Source: Paraburkholderia sp. BL9I2N2
GTDB lineage: Bacteria > Pseudomonadota > Gammaproteobacteria > Burkholderiales > Burkholderiaceae
Direction: 5' to 3'
Length of the DNA stretch: 64,000 bases
NCBI RefSeq assembly: GCF_004339745.1
Contig: NZ_SMGP01000001.1
Location: 4,526,001 to 4,590,000, forward strand
The notes below the pieces were generated by a model, which searched no databases, had not been told where the DNA came from, and saw only the letters and a program-made list of their open reading frames with translations. Positions 45,358 through 55,496 of this stretch are shown piece by piece (position 1 is the first letter of the stretch; every line of letters begins with the position of its first letter). The position numbers were made by a program, and so were the translations under genes.

Positions 45358-46311
45358 ATGCGACATAAAGCCATTGCGATCATCGGCGGCTCAGGTTTTA
45401 TCGGCAGCCATCTTGTCAACGCCCTCGTCGAAATGGGCAAGGACGTGCGCATCGCCACCCGGCGGCGCTACAACGCCCGTCATCTCACCCTGTTGCCCAT
45501 CGACGTGATCGAAGCGGACGTGTTCGATCCGGTCCAGCTCGCGCGCTTCGTCGAAGGCGCCGATTGCGTGATCAACCTCGTGGCCACGCTGCACGGCAAA
45601 CGCGGCACGCCGTATGGCCCGGAGTTCGCGCGGATGCATGTGGAATTGCCGACTAAAGTCGTCGCCGCGTGCGAAGGCAAGGGCGTGCACCGGCTGCTTC
45701 ATATCAGCGCGCTCGGCGCCGACTCGAACGGCCCGAGCATGTACACGCGCTCGAAGGGCGACGGCGAGAAGGCCGTGCACGCGGCGAATCTGGCGTGGAC
45801 GATTTTCCGGCCCTCCGTGGTGTTCGGCCCGGAAGATCAATTCCTCAACAAATTCGCCTTCCTGCAACGGATGTTTCCGGTGATTCCGCTCGCCATGCCG
45901 GATGCGAAATTCCAGCCGGTGTACGTCGGCGACGTCGCGAAGGCGATCGTCAACGTGCTCGACCTCGATGCCGCCGGCGGCCGCACCTATGAACTGGGCG
46001 GCCCGACTGTTTACTCGCTCGAAGATCTCATCAAGTATTGCGGCGATGTGATCGGCAAGCATGCACGCATCATCCGCTTGCCGGAAGCGTTCGCGCGGCT
46101 GCAGGCGCTGACCTTCGAAATGGCACCCGGCGAACCGGTGATCTCGCGCGACAATCTCGATTCGATGAAAGTCGACAACGTGTTGAGCGGACCGCTTGCG
46201 CCTGAACTCGGCATCGAGCCGGCCAGTATCGAAACGATCGCGCCGATTTATCTGACCGGCACGTCCACGCGTTCGCGCTTCGACACATTCCGCGCCAGCG
46301 CGGGACGTTAA
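45358..46311 (+). CDS. NAD(P)-binding oxidoreductase, NDUFA9-like
   Basis: A 317-residue atypical short-chain dehydrogenase. The dinucleotide loop AIIGGSGFIGSHLVNAL is at the N-terminus and the active-site region MYTRSKGDGEKAV has the usual Tyr replaced or shifted. This group is related to the complex I NDUFA9 subunit and to NmrA-like proteins; in bacteria its role is unsettled, with quinone or redox-linked functions suggested. ATG 45358 has an AGGGAG site. It precedes a GST gene on the same strand. Confidence 0.85.
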   Translation: MRHKAIAIIGGSGFIGSHLVNALVEMGKDVRIATRRRYNARHLTLLPIDVIEADVFDPVQLARFVEGADCVINLVATLHGKRGTPYGPEFARMHVELPTKVVAACEGKGVHRLLHISALGADSNGPSMYTRSKGDGEKAVHAANLAWTIFRPSVVFGPEDQFLNKFAFLQRMFPVIPLAMPDAKFQPVYVGDVAKAIVNVLDLDAAGGRTYELGGPTVYSLEDLIKYCGDVIGKHARIIRLPEAFARLQALTFEMAPGEPVISRDNLDSMKVDNVLSGPLAPELGIEPASIETIAPIYLTGTSTRSRFDTFRASAGR

Positions 46312-46337
46312 ATTTTCTCTCATTCCTTATACAAAGC

Positions 46338-46991
46338 ATGAAGCTGCTTATTGGTGACAAGAATTACTCATCATGGTCGATGCGGCCGTGGCTGCTATTC
46401 AGACACTTCGGCATTCCGTTCGAAGAAGTGCTGATCCACCTGAATCAGCCGGACACCAATGCGAGAGTGCTGGCACTTGCGCCGTCGGGTTCGGGCAAGA
46501 TCCCATGTCTGGTCAACGACGACGGTTCGGCCACCTGGGATTCGCTGGCGATCGCCGAAACGCTGGCTGAGCGATTTCCTCAACATGCGCTCTGGCCGCG
46601 CAACGCGGCCGCGCGCAGCCGCGCGCGCAGCGTGAGCGCGGAAATGCATTCGGGCTTCGGCGAACTGCGTTCGAACATGTGGATGAACATTCGCGCGTCG
46701 TTCCCGGGCAAGAACGCGACACCGGGCGCGTTGGCTGATATCGCGCGTATCGAGGCAATCTGGCGCGACTGTCTCGACACCTACGGCGGCCCGTTTTTGT
46801 TCGGTGAATTCAGCATTGCCGACGCGATGTACGCGCCGGTCGTGATGCGCTTTAACACGTGGCAGCCGGCGCTGTCGGAAGTATCCCAAGCTTATGTGCG
46901 GCGCGTGACGGAACTGCCGGCGGTGAAAGCGTGGATCGACGACTCGCTGAGCGAAACGCACACGGTTCCGTATCAAGACGACTGCCCATGA
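46338..46991 (+). CDS. Glutathione S-transferase family protein
   Basis: A 217-residue GST. The thioredoxin-like N-domain (MKLLIGDKNYSSWSMRPWLL, with Ser residues in place for glutathione activation, and SGKIPCLVNDDG) is followed by an all-helical C-domain (FGEFSIADAMYAPVVMRFNT). The substrate is unknown; the SSWSMRPW motif groups it with YfcF/Zeta-like bacterial GSTs. Its stop overlaps the cca start by four bases. Confidence 0.88.
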   Translation: MKLLIGDKNYSSWSMRPWLLFRHFGIPFEEVLIHLNQPDTNARVLALAPSGSGKIPCLVNDDGSATWDSLAIAETLAERFPQHALWPRNAAARSRARSVSAEMHSGFGELRSNMWMNIRASFPGKNATPGALADIARIEAIWRDCLDTYGGPFLFGEFSIADAMYAPVVMRFNTWQPALSEVSQAYVRRVTELPAVKAWIDDSLSETHTVPYQDDCP

Positions 46992-48220
46992 ACATCTACG
47001 CAGTAGGCGGCGCGATCCGCGACGAGTTGCTGGGCGTCCCGGTGCAGGACCGTGATTACGTGGTGGTCGGCGCGACGCCGGAGCAGATGGTGGCGCAAGG
47101 CTACCGTCCGGTGGGCAAAGATTTTCCGGTGTTCCTGCATCCGCAGACGCACGAGGAATACGCGCTCGCGCGCACGGAGCGCAAGACGGCGGCCGGCTAT
47201 CACGGCTTCCAGTTCTTCTATGCGCCGGACGTCACGCTCGAAGAAGACCTGGCGCGCCGCGATCTGACCATTAACGCCATGGCGCGCGAGGTGCGTCCGG
47301 ACGGCGAGTTGACCGGCCCGGTGATCGACCCGTTCAACGGCCAGGGTGATTTGCAGGCGCGTCTGTTTCGCCACGTCAGCGATGCGTTTCTCGAAGACCC
47401 CGTGCGGATTTTGCGGATCGCGCGGTTTGCGGCGCGCTTTGTGGATTTCACGGTCGCGCCGGAGACGCTGACGCTCATGCGCAAGATGGTGGCCGACGGC
47501 GAAGTGGACGCGCTGGTGGCCGAACGCGTGTGGCAGGAAGTGTCGCGCGGCTTGATGGAGAAGAAGCCGTCGCGCATGTTTGAGGTGCTGCGGGACTGCG
47601 GCGCGTTGGCGCGGATTCTGCCGGAAATCGACGCGCTGTTCGGCGTGCCGCAACGCGCCGACTATCACCCGGAAGTGGACACGGGCGTGCACGTGATGAT
47701 GGTGATCGATCATGCCGCGCAGCAGGGCTATGCGTTGCCGGTTCGGTTCGCCGCGCTGGCCCATGACCTCGGCAAGGCGACTACGCCCGAAGACGTGCTG
47801 CCGCGGCATATCGGCCACGAGGGCCGCAGCGTGGATCTGTTGAAGCCGTTATGCGAGCGGCTGCGGGTGCCGAACGATTGCCGCGATCTCGCGGTGCTGG
47901 TTGCGCGTGAGCACGGCAATATTCATCGTGTGATGGAGATGGGGGCCGCGGCGCTGGTGAGGCTGCTTGAACGTAGCGATGCGATCCGCAAACCCGCGCG
48001 CTTCGCCGAAGCCTTGCAGGCGTGCGAGGCGGATGCTCGCGGGCGGCTTGGGTTTGAGATGCGGGATTATCCGCAGGCTGAGCGGTTGAGAGTCGCGCTG
48101 GTCGCTGCGCGTGGCGTGGATGCCGGTGCTGTGGCTAAGCGGCTTGTCGATGCGCCCGCTGGGATCAAGGATGCCGTGCATCAGGAGCGGGTCAGGGCTG
48201 TGGAAGCGGCGATCGGCTAA
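46988..48220 (+). CDS. cca: Multifunctional CCA tRNA nucleotidyltransferase
   Basis: A 410-residue CCA-adding enzyme. MNIYAVGGAIRDELLGVPVQ begins the polymerase head and RDYVVVGATP carries the catalytic DxD-type pair. The RRDLTINAMA and RILRIARFAARF segments recognise the nucleotide and tRNA. A C-terminal HD domain (MVIDHAAQQ, FAALAHDLGKATTP) gives the phosphodiesterase and phosphatase activities of the bacterial class-II long form. The upstream frame from 46859 is a shadow of the GST gene. Start ATG 46988 overlaps the GST stop. Confidence 0.95.
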   Translation: MNIYAVGGAIRDELLGVPVQDRDYVVVGATPEQMVAQGYRPVGKDFPVFLHPQTHEEYALARTERKTAAGYHGFQFFYAPDVTLEEDLARRDLTINAMAREVRPDGELTGPVIDPFNGQGDLQARLFRHVSDAFLEDPVRILRIARFAARFVDFTVAPETLTLMRKMVADGEVDALVAERVWQEVSRGLMEKKPSRMFEVLRDCGALARILPEIDALFGVPQRADYHPEVDTGVHVMMVIDHAAQQGYALPVRFAALAHDLGKATTPEDVLPRHIGHEGRSVDLLKPLCERLRVPNDCRDLAVLVAREHGNIHRVMEMGAAALVRLLERSDAIRKPARFAEALQACEADARGRLGFEMRDYPQAERLRVALVAARGVDAGAVAKRLVDAPAGIKDAVHQERVRAVEAAIG

Positions 48221-48287
48221 GTTTGTTTTTTGACGTCTTGGGCGGCGGCTTGGAGCCTGCTTCTTTGCCGCTGCCGTCAACGGCAAA

Positions 48288-48482
48288 CTAGAGCAATCTG
48301 GCCAGAAGCGAAAGCACCATCGACAACACCAACGTCGACATAAACGGAAACGGGTACTCCCGCCCAAAGATCCGCAAAGTCACATCGCCCGGCAGGCGCC
48401 CAATGCCAATCTTCCTAAGCCACGGCCAGCAAGACGACAACACCGCCACCGCGATAAACGTAGTCAACAGCCAGCGGATCAT
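48288..48482 (-). CDS. DUF2905 small membrane protein
   Basis: A 64-residue protein with two hydrophobic helices around a conserved loop (KIGIGRLPGDVTLRIFGREYPFPF), the pattern of the DUF2905 family. ATG 48482 follows CAGGAATTGG. The frame continues upstream to 48554, but that part overlaps the methyltransferase gene and is not hydrophobic. It follows the methyltransferase on the same strand, overlapping its tail region only if the longer start is used. Function unknown. Confidence 0.8.
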   Translation of the reverse strand: MIRWLLTTFIAVAVLSSCWPWLRKIGIGRLPGDVTLRIFGREYPFPFMSTLVLSMVLSLLARLL

Positions 48483-48504
48483 GGCCAATTCCTGAAGCAA
48501 AACT

Positions 48505-49695
48505 TCATAGCGTATGCGACCGGTCGCCACTGGAAAACGCTTGCAGCGTGTCATCCAGTCCGCGCGAAAACGCGATCACCTTGAATAGCTCGCCCATCTC
48601 CGCCTCCGACAACAACTTCTGCACCGCATTCGCCGCAGGCAGATATCTCGCCGTGTCCGTAGGATCGATTCCGGATAATGCCTCGGTAATCCCGGCATTC
48701 AGCAGAAACCGCGCTTGCGACGTAAAGCCCAGCAAGTCCGCGCCCGTCTCGACGCCGGCTTCGGCGATGCCAGTGAATTCCACGTGGGCCGTGATGTCCT
48801 GCAAGCCCGGATAGAGGAAAGGATCGCCGTGCGCCCGGTGCCGGTAGTGGCACATCAACGTGCCTTGCGCACGCTGCGTATGGTAATACTCGTGGCGCGG
48901 AAAGCCATAGTCGATGAAGAAAGCCGCGCCGCGTGCGAGCATCGTGCAGATCGTGCGTGTGAAGGCGCTCGCGGCTTCGTGCGTTTCGGTCACGTAGTCT
49001 TCGCCGGCGGTTTCGATTTCCGACAGCAGCGCGAGGTCCGCAGCGGCGGACACAGGCCGATCGTCGAAGGCGAACGCGTCGTCGCGCCATACCACGCCGC
49101 GCTCGAGCCACGCGCCGCCGGTGAAGGCGAACAAGCGCACCGGCATCGCGTCCAGCACCTCGTTACCGATTACCACGCCTTCAAAGCGCTCCGGCAAAGC
49201 ATCCAGCCAGCGCACTTTGGCCGCGAGCGCGGGCGCAGCGGCCTCGATCGTCTCGCGTTGGCGCTCGCGGAGCTCGCCCGACAGATCCACGATCGAATAG
49301 CTGTCGAATTCCGCATCCAAAGCGTCGAGCGCGTTGAGCAAGCCGGCGGCGAGTTTGCCCGTGCCGGCCCCGAATTCCATCACGTCGCGCGTGCCGCTCG
49401 CCTGCAAGGCTTCCGCAACCGGGCGGGCCAGCGTCGCGGCAAACAGCGGCGACAGTTCCGGAGCGGTGACGAAGTCGCTGCCGTCGTCGCCGCGCAGCCC
49501 GAATTTGCGGGCCCCGCCGCTGTAGTAGCCGAGCCTTGGCGCATACAGCGCACGTTCCATGTAGCGGTCAAACGGCAGCCAGCCGCCGGCGGCGTCGAGC
49601 TCCGTTCGGATCTGCGCGACCAGCGCTTCGGACTGCGCAAGCGCGCTCGGGCCGGGAGCAGGTAAACTATCGGGTTGGTGAGCTTTCGGATTCAT
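48505..49695 (-). CDS. SAM-dependent methyltransferase of the MidA/NDUFAF7 family
   Basis: A 396-residue protein of COG1565. The N-terminal segment WLPFDRYMERALYAPRLGYY, the SAM loop DVMEFGAGTGKLAAGLLNAL, EGVVIGNEVLDAMPVRLF and FIDYGFPRHEYYHTQR are family signatures. The eukaryotic relative NDUFAF7 methylates an arginine of a complex I subunit; the bacterial substrate is not established. ATG 49695 is used. The divergent folM-like gene starts only 13 bases away. Confidence 0.88.
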   Translation of the reverse strand: MNPKAHQPDSLPAPGPSALAQSEALVAQIRTELDAAGGWLPFDRYMERALYAPRLGYYSGGARKFGLRGDDGSDFVTAPELSPLFAATLARPVAEALQASGTRDVMEFGAGTGKLAAGLLNALDALDAEFDSYSIVDLSGELRERQRETIEAAAPALAAKVRWLDALPERFEGVVIGNEVLDAMPVRLFAFTGGAWLERGVVWRDDAFAFDDRPVSAAADLALLSEIETAGEDYVTETHEAASAFTRTICTMLARGAAFFIDYGFPRHEYYHTQRAQGTLMCHYRHRAHGDPFLYPGLQDITAHVEFTGIAEAGVETGADLLGFTSQARFLLNAGITEALSGIDPTDTARYLPAANAVQKLLSEAEMGELFKVIAFSRGLDDTLQAFSSGDRSHTL

Positions 49696-49708
49696 CCCCG
49701 CATTGTAA

Positions 49709-50527
49709 ATGACCGCCTCTCTGGACACCGCCGCCGCCCGCGCGCCCGAAACGCCGCGCGTCGTGCTGATTACCGGCGCCGCCCGCCGTATCGGGCGGGC
49801 GCTCGCGCTCGGCTTTGCCGCGCGTGGCTGGGACGTGGCCGTCCACTACGGCGCGTCGCGGGAACAGGCCGACGAACTGGTCGCTGAAATCACCGCCTTG
49901 GGCCGCCGGGCAGTCGCTTTGCAGGCAGAACTGGGCGACGAGGCCCAGGTCGAGCGGCTTTTGCCGGCTTGTATCGACGCCTTGGGCCGGCCGTCGTGTA
50001 TCGTCAACAATGCGTCGCGCTTCGAAGAGGACACGGCGCAGACCGTCAGTTACGACTTGCTGCTGAAACTGACCGCGATGAACGTCGGCGCGCCGCTGGT
50101 GCTGGCGCGCAGGCTGTTCGAGGCGACGCCGGAAGCCGCGCGCACGGACGAAAGCCTGCGCAGCGTCGTCATCAACGTGCTGGATCAGAAGCTGTACAAC
50201 ATGAACCCGGACTATCTGTCGTACACGCTGACCAAGGCGGCGTTGCAGACAGCCACGGTCGCGCTGGCGCAGGCGTTGGCGCCGAAAGTGCGCGTGGTCG
50301 GGCTCGCACCCGGTCTGACGATGCAGTCCGGCGATCAAACGACGGACGGTTTCGCGGCCGCTCACCGTACTACGCCCTTGGGCCGCGCGTCGCGGGCCGA
50401 GGATATTGTCGCCGCCGCGCTGTATCTCGCGGATGCAGCGGGCGTCACCGGAACGACGCTGGTGGTCGACGGCGGGCAGCACCTCGTGCCGCTGCCGCGC
50501 GACGTTATGTTTTTGACGGGCGCCTGA
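49709..50527 (+). CDS. Short-chain dehydrogenase, probable dihydromonapterin/dihydrofolate reductase (FolM-like)
   Basis: A 272-residue SDR. Cofactor loop LITGAARRIGRALALGF with the Arg-rich TGAARRIG form seen in FolM and PTR1 pteridine reductases. SCIVNNASRFE follows, and the catalytic YTLTK lies in DYLSYTLTKAALQTATVALA. The C-terminal VTGTTLVVDGGQHL is also as in FolM. Position 90 bases upstream of folB supports pterin metabolism. The start is 13 bases from the divergent methyltransferase start, so its promoter must lie inside that gene; a TAAACT string near 49667 could be its -10. Confidence 0.78.
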   Translation: MTASLDTAAARAPETPRVVLITGAARRIGRALALGFAARGWDVAVHYGASREQADELVAEITALGRRAVALQAELGDEAQVERLLPACIDALGRPSCIVNNASRFEEDTAQTVSYDLLLKLTAMNVGAPLVLARRLFEATPEAARTDESLRSVVINVLDQKLYNMNPDYLSYTLTKAALQTATVALAQALAPKVRVVGLAPGLTMQSGDQTTDGFAAAHRTTPLGRASRAEDIVAAALYLADAAGVTGTTLVVDGGQHLVPLPRDVMFLTGA

Positions 50528-50617
50528 AGCGCGCGCGGCCAGCCGTTGTAGCGGCGGCCGCCGCGCTGTGAAGCGCCCCTTTGCGTGCTCCGCACGCTTT
50601 TTTCGACTGGAACGAAC

Positions 50618-51013
50618 ATGTTTGCCGCTCTTTCGCATCCCCGGCTCGCCGATTGCCGCCGGCTTTTTCTGCGCAATTACGAAGTGCACATCAACATCGG
50701 CGTGCACGACTTCGAAAAGCGCGGCGAACAGCGCGTCGTGATCAACGTCGAACTGTTCGTGCCGCTCGCGCTGTCCACGCCGGTTCAGGACAAGCTGAAC
50801 GAAGTCGTCGACTATGACTTCATGCGCTCGACCATTTCGCGACGCGTCGAGCAAGGCCACATCCATTTGCAGGAAACGCTCTGCGACGACCTCGTCAAGA
50901 CCATGCTCGAGCATCCGCAAGTGCGAGCCGCGCGTGTGTCGACGGAAAAGCCGGACGTTTATCCTGACTGCGACGCGGTGGGCGTCGAAGTCTTCCGCAT
51001 CAAAGAGGATTGA
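50618..51013 (+). CDS. folB: Dihydroneopterin aldolase
   Basis: A 131-residue FolB that splits dihydroneopterin to 6-hydroxymethyl-dihydropterin in folate synthesis. CRRLFLRNYEVHINIGVHDF, the active-site Glu region (FEKRGEQRVVINVEL), VVDYDFMRSTISRRV and ETLCDDLVKTMLEH match the family. I use ATG 50618; an upstream start at 50585 would add eleven residues. It lies between the FolM-like reductase and ttcA, three bases before the latter. Confidence 0.93.
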   Translation: MFAALSHPRLADCRRLFLRNYEVHINIGVHDFEKRGEQRVVINVELFVPLALSTPVQDKLNEVVDYDFMRSTISRRVEQGHIHLQETLCDDLVKTMLEHPQVRAARVSTEKPDVYPDCDAVGVEVFRIKED

Positions 51014-51016
51014 GCC

Positions 51017-52027
51017 ATGAATGCTCCGGAGATCCTGAACGGCGCCGCAACCGCCGAAGCCGCTGCCGCAACCGAGGCCACGCAAGCCGCCTCGCGCGCC
51101 AAGTCGCCGCTCACGCGCCGCGAACAGAAGGAAGCGTACGAGAACAACAAGCTGTTCAAGCGGCTCGCGCGCCAGGTCGGCCAGGCGATCGGCGACTTCA
51201 ACATGATCGAGGACGGTGACAAGGTCATGGTGTGTCTGTCGGGCGGCAAGGACAGCTACGCGATGCTCGAAATTCTGATGCGGCTGCGCGAGCGCGCGCC
51301 GATCAACTTCGATATCGTCGCGGTGAATCTGGACCAGAAGCAGCCCGGTTTTCCCGAGCACGTGTTGCCCGAATATCTGAAGCAGCTCGACATTCCGTTT
51401 CACATCGAGAATCAGGATACGTACAGCATCGTCAAGCGGCTGGTACCGGAAGGCAAGACCACCTGTTCGCTGTGCTCGCGGCTGCGGCGCGGCATTCTTT
51501 ACCGCGTCGCCGGCGAGCTCGGCGCGACCAAGATCGCGCTCGGCCATCATCGCGACGACATTCTGCAAACGCTGCTGCTGAACATGTTCTACGGCGGCAA
51601 GCTGAAGGGCATGCCACCCAAGCTGCAATCCGACGACGGCAAGAATATCGTGATCCGCCCGCTCGCCTACGTGAAGGAAACCGATCTGGAGAAGTACGCC
51701 GAGCTGCGCGAATTTCCGATCATTCCGTGCAACTTGTGTGGCAGCCAGCCGAATCTGAAGCGCGCGGAAATGAAGGCGCTGGTTCGCGATTGGGAGAAGC
51801 GTTTCCCGGGTCGCATCGAAAACATGTTCAATGCATTGTCGAACGTCGTGCCCTCGCATTTGATGGATCACAAGCTGTTCCCGTTCGCGGGCCTGCGTGC
51901 GACCGGCGAGGCCGATCCGCAAGGCGATATCGCCTTCGACGAGGAGCCGTGTTCGACCGATGCCGGCGACGGCGCAATGCCCAGCGCAACAAAATCGATC
52001 TCCATCGTCCAGTTCGACGAGCTTTGA
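51017..52027 (+). CDS. ttcA: tRNA 2-thiocytidine(32) synthetase TtcA
   Basis: A 336-residue tRNA sulfurtransferase. PP-loop MVCLSGGKDSYAMLEILMRL near residue 75, and two CxxC pairs (TCSLCSRLRRG and PCNLCGSQPNLKR) that hold the iron-sulfur cluster. The ALGHHRDDILQTLLLNMFY block is typical of TtcA. It thiolates cytidine 32 of tRNA. It has an Ala/Glu-rich N-terminal tail of about 35 residues, longer than in E. coli. Two hairpins follow the gene. Confidence 0.95.
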   Translation: MNAPEILNGAATAEAAAATEATQAASRAKSPLTRREQKEAYENNKLFKRLARQVGQAIGDFNMIEDGDKVMVCLSGGKDSYAMLEILMRLRERAPINFDIVAVNLDQKQPGFPEHVLPEYLKQLDIPFHIENQDTYSIVKRLVPEGKTTCSLCSRLRRGILYRVAGELGATKIALGHHRDDILQTLLLNMFYGGKLKGMPPKLQSDDGKNIVIRPLAYVKETDLEKYAELREFPIIPCNLCGSQPNLKRAEMKALVRDWEKRFPGRIENMFNALSNVVPSHLMDHKLFPFAGLRATGEADPQGDIAFDEEPCSTDAGDGAMPSATKSISIVQFDEL

Positions 52028-52031
52028 CGAA

Positions 52032-52098
52032 AAACGCCCGTGGTATGGGCGTTTCCGCACACTGCAGTACGCATCAAGGCCGCCACAGCGGCCTTTTT
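52032..52098 (+). terminator. Two hairpins between ttcA and glmU
   Basis: AAACGCCC (52032-52039) pairs with GGGCGTTT (52047-52054). Then AAGGCCGC (52076-52083) pairs with GCGGCCTT (52088-52095), followed by a short T-run to 52098. The second looks like an intrinsic terminator for ttcA. The glmU promoter would then lie in the 55 bases after it. Confidence 0.75.
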
Positions 52099-52153
52099 CG
52101 CTAGAGGGTGCGTGTTAGAATCGACGCCTCCAAACTCGTCTATTTGCCGTGCC

Positions 52154-53515
<1,362 letters not shown>

Positions 53516-53581
53516 TGGTCATGACGCGCGCTCAACGCGCGCTCCCTGAAACGCAGCACTAGCACTGAAAAGGAATGAGCC

Positions 53582-55399
53582 ATGTGTGGCATTGTCGGCG
53601 CGGTAGCGCAACGTAATATCGTTCCCGTCCTCATCGAAGGACTGCGTCGCCTCGAGTATCGCGGCTACGATTCGTGCGGCGTGGCCGTGCTTGGCGCAGA
53701 CGGTCCGCGCCGCGCGCGCAGCGTGGCGCGGGTGGCCGATCTCGACGAACAGGTGCGCGAGAGTCATCTCGAAGGCATCACGGGTATCGCCCATACGCGT
53801 TGGGCGACGCACGGCGCGCCGGTTACGGACAACGCGCACCCGATCTTCTCGAAAGATGCGCTTGCGTTGGTACACAACGGCATCATCGAGAACTACGAAA
53901 CGCTGCGCGAAATGTTGCGCGGCAAGGGTTACACGTTCGTCTCGCAGACCGACACAGAGGTTATCGCGCATCTGATTCACAGCCTGTACCACGGCGATCT
54001 GTTCGCGGCGGTGCGTGAAGCCGTCGGGCAATTGCACGGCGCGTATGCGATCGCCGTGTTGCATAAGGATCAGCCGCATACGGTGGTCGGCGCGCGGCAG
54101 GGTTCGCCGCTGGTGGTCGGGCTCGGCAACGGCGAGAACTTCCTCGCTTCGGACGCGTTGGCGCTCGCGGGCAGCACCGAGCGGTTCATCTTCCTCGAAG
54201 AAGGCGATGTCTGCGAACTGTCGCTCGAAGGTGTGCGCATTGCCGATCGCGACGGCAATGAAGCGCAGCGCGAAGTGCGCCAAGTGGCGGCGTATGGCGG
54301 CGCGGTCGAACTCGGCCCGTATCGCCACTTCATGCAGAAGGAAATCTTCGAGCAGCCGCGCGCGATCACCGACACGATCCCGCAAGCCGATTCGTTCGAT
54401 GCCTCGCTGTTCGGCGAGGGTGCGGAGAAGGTGTTCGCGGAGATCGACAGCCTGCTGATCCTTGCGTGCGGCACCAGCTACTACTCGGGGCTGACCGCGA
54501 AGTACTGGCTCGAATCGATCGCCAAGATTCCGACTCAGGTGGAAATCGCCAGCGAGTATCGCTACCGTGAGTCGGTGCCGAATCCGAAGTCGCTGGTGGT
54601 GGTGATCTCGCAGTCGGGCGAAACGGCGGACACGCTCGCGGCGCTCAAGCACGCGCAGGAACTCGGCCACAAACATACGCTGGCGGTCTGCAACGTCGGT
54701 ACGAGCGCGATGGTGCGCCAGACGGAGTTCTCGTTCCTGACGCACGCGGGCCGCGAGATCGGCGTGGCATCGACCAAGGCATTCACGACGCAACTGGTTG
54801 CGCTATTCGTGCTGGCGGCGACGCTGGGCAAGATGCGTGGCCGTGTGAGTGAACAGCAGGAAGCGGTGTACCTGAAGCAACTGCGCCACTTGCCGGCGGC
54901 ATTGAATAGCGTGCTGGCGCTGGAGCCGCAGATCATCGCGTGGTCGGAAGAGTTTTCGCGCAAGGAACATGCGCTGTTCCTCGGGCGTGGCTTGCACTAC
55001 CCGATCGCACTCGAAGGCGCGCTGAAGCTCAAGGAGATTTCGTATATTCACGCCGAGGCTTATCCGGCTGGCGAGTTGAAGCATGGGCCGCTCGCGCTCG
55101 TGACGGAGGCGATGCCGGTGGTGACGGTGGCGCCGAACGACGCGCTGCTGGAAAAGCTGAAGTCGAATATTCAGGAAGTGCGCGCGCGCGGCGGTGAGCT
55201 GTATGTGTTCGCCGATGCGGATACGAAGATCGTTAACGACGAAGGTTTGCATGTGATCCGGATGCCGGAGCACTACGGTTTGTTGTCGCCGATCTTGCAT
55301 GTGGTGCCGCTGCAGTTGCTGGCGTATCACACGGCGTGTGCGCGAGGTACGGATGTGGACAAGCCGCGGAATCTGGCGAAGTCGGTGACAGTGGAGTGA
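53582..55399 (+). CDS. glmS: Glucosamine-6-phosphate synthase GlmS
   Basis: A 605-residue glutamine-fructose-6-phosphate aminotransferase. The catalytic Cys follows the initiator Met (MCGIVGAVAQRNIVPVLIEG), and the glutaminase domain has HTRWATHGAPVTDNAHPI. Two SIS sugar-isomerase domains follow (LACGTSYYSGLTAKYW, ISQSGETADTLAAL; HALFLGRGLHYPIALEGALK). It makes glucosamine-6-P for GlmM and GlmU. The 66-base gap from glmU has no room for a glmS ribozyme. RBS AAAGGAATGAGCC. Confidence 0.97.
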   Translation: MCGIVGAVAQRNIVPVLIEGLRRLEYRGYDSCGVAVLGADGPRRARSVARVADLDEQVRESHLEGITGIAHTRWATHGAPVTDNAHPIFSKDALALVHNGIIENYETLREMLRGKGYTFVSQTDTEVIAHLIHSLYHGDLFAAVREAVGQLHGAYAIAVLHKDQPHTVVGARQGSPLVVGLGNGENFLASDALALAGSTERFIFLEEGDVCELSLEGVRIADRDGNEAQREVRQVAAYGGAVELGPYRHFMQKEIFEQPRAITDTIPQADSFDASLFGEGAEKVFAEIDSLLILACGTSYYSGLTAKYWLESIAKIPTQVEIASEYRYRESVPNPKSLVVVISQSGETADTLAALKHAQELGHKHTLAVCNVGTSAMVRQTEFSFLTHAGREIGVASTKAFTTQLVALFVLAATLGKMRGRVSEQQEAVYLKQLRHLPAALNSVLALEPQIIAWSEEFSRKEHALFLGRGLHYPIALEGALKLKEISYIHAEAYPAGELKHGPLALVTEAMPVVTVAPNDALLEKLKSNIQEVRARGGELYVFADADTKIVNDEGLHVIRMPEHYGLLSPILHVVPLQLLAYHTACARGTDVDKPRNLAKSVTVE

Positions 55400-55430
55400 G
55401 GTAGCTGTTGCTTGCTCTATTGCTGGAAAA

Positions 55431-55463
55431 AAGCCACCTGTCGTTCACAGGTGGCTTTTTTTC
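55431..55463 (+). terminator. Rho-independent terminator after glmS
   Basis: AAGCCACCTGT (55431-55441) pairs perfectly with ACAGGTGGCTT (55447-55457) across a five-base loop and runs into TTTTTT. A textbook intrinsic terminator 31 bases after the glmS stop. Confidence 0.93.
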
Positions 55464-55496
55464 GCGCCTACGGTCGGCGTCCCACGAACCTCATCC

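Noticed and set aside
49667..52060. 797-codon minus-strand frame opposite folM, folB and ttcA
   Set aside because: Very long but contains no motif, while three recognisable genes lie on the plus strand.
53516..53581. glmS ribozyme in the glmU-glmS gap
   Set aside because: The gap is 66 bases, too short for the ribozyme, which is typical of Gram-positive bacteria.
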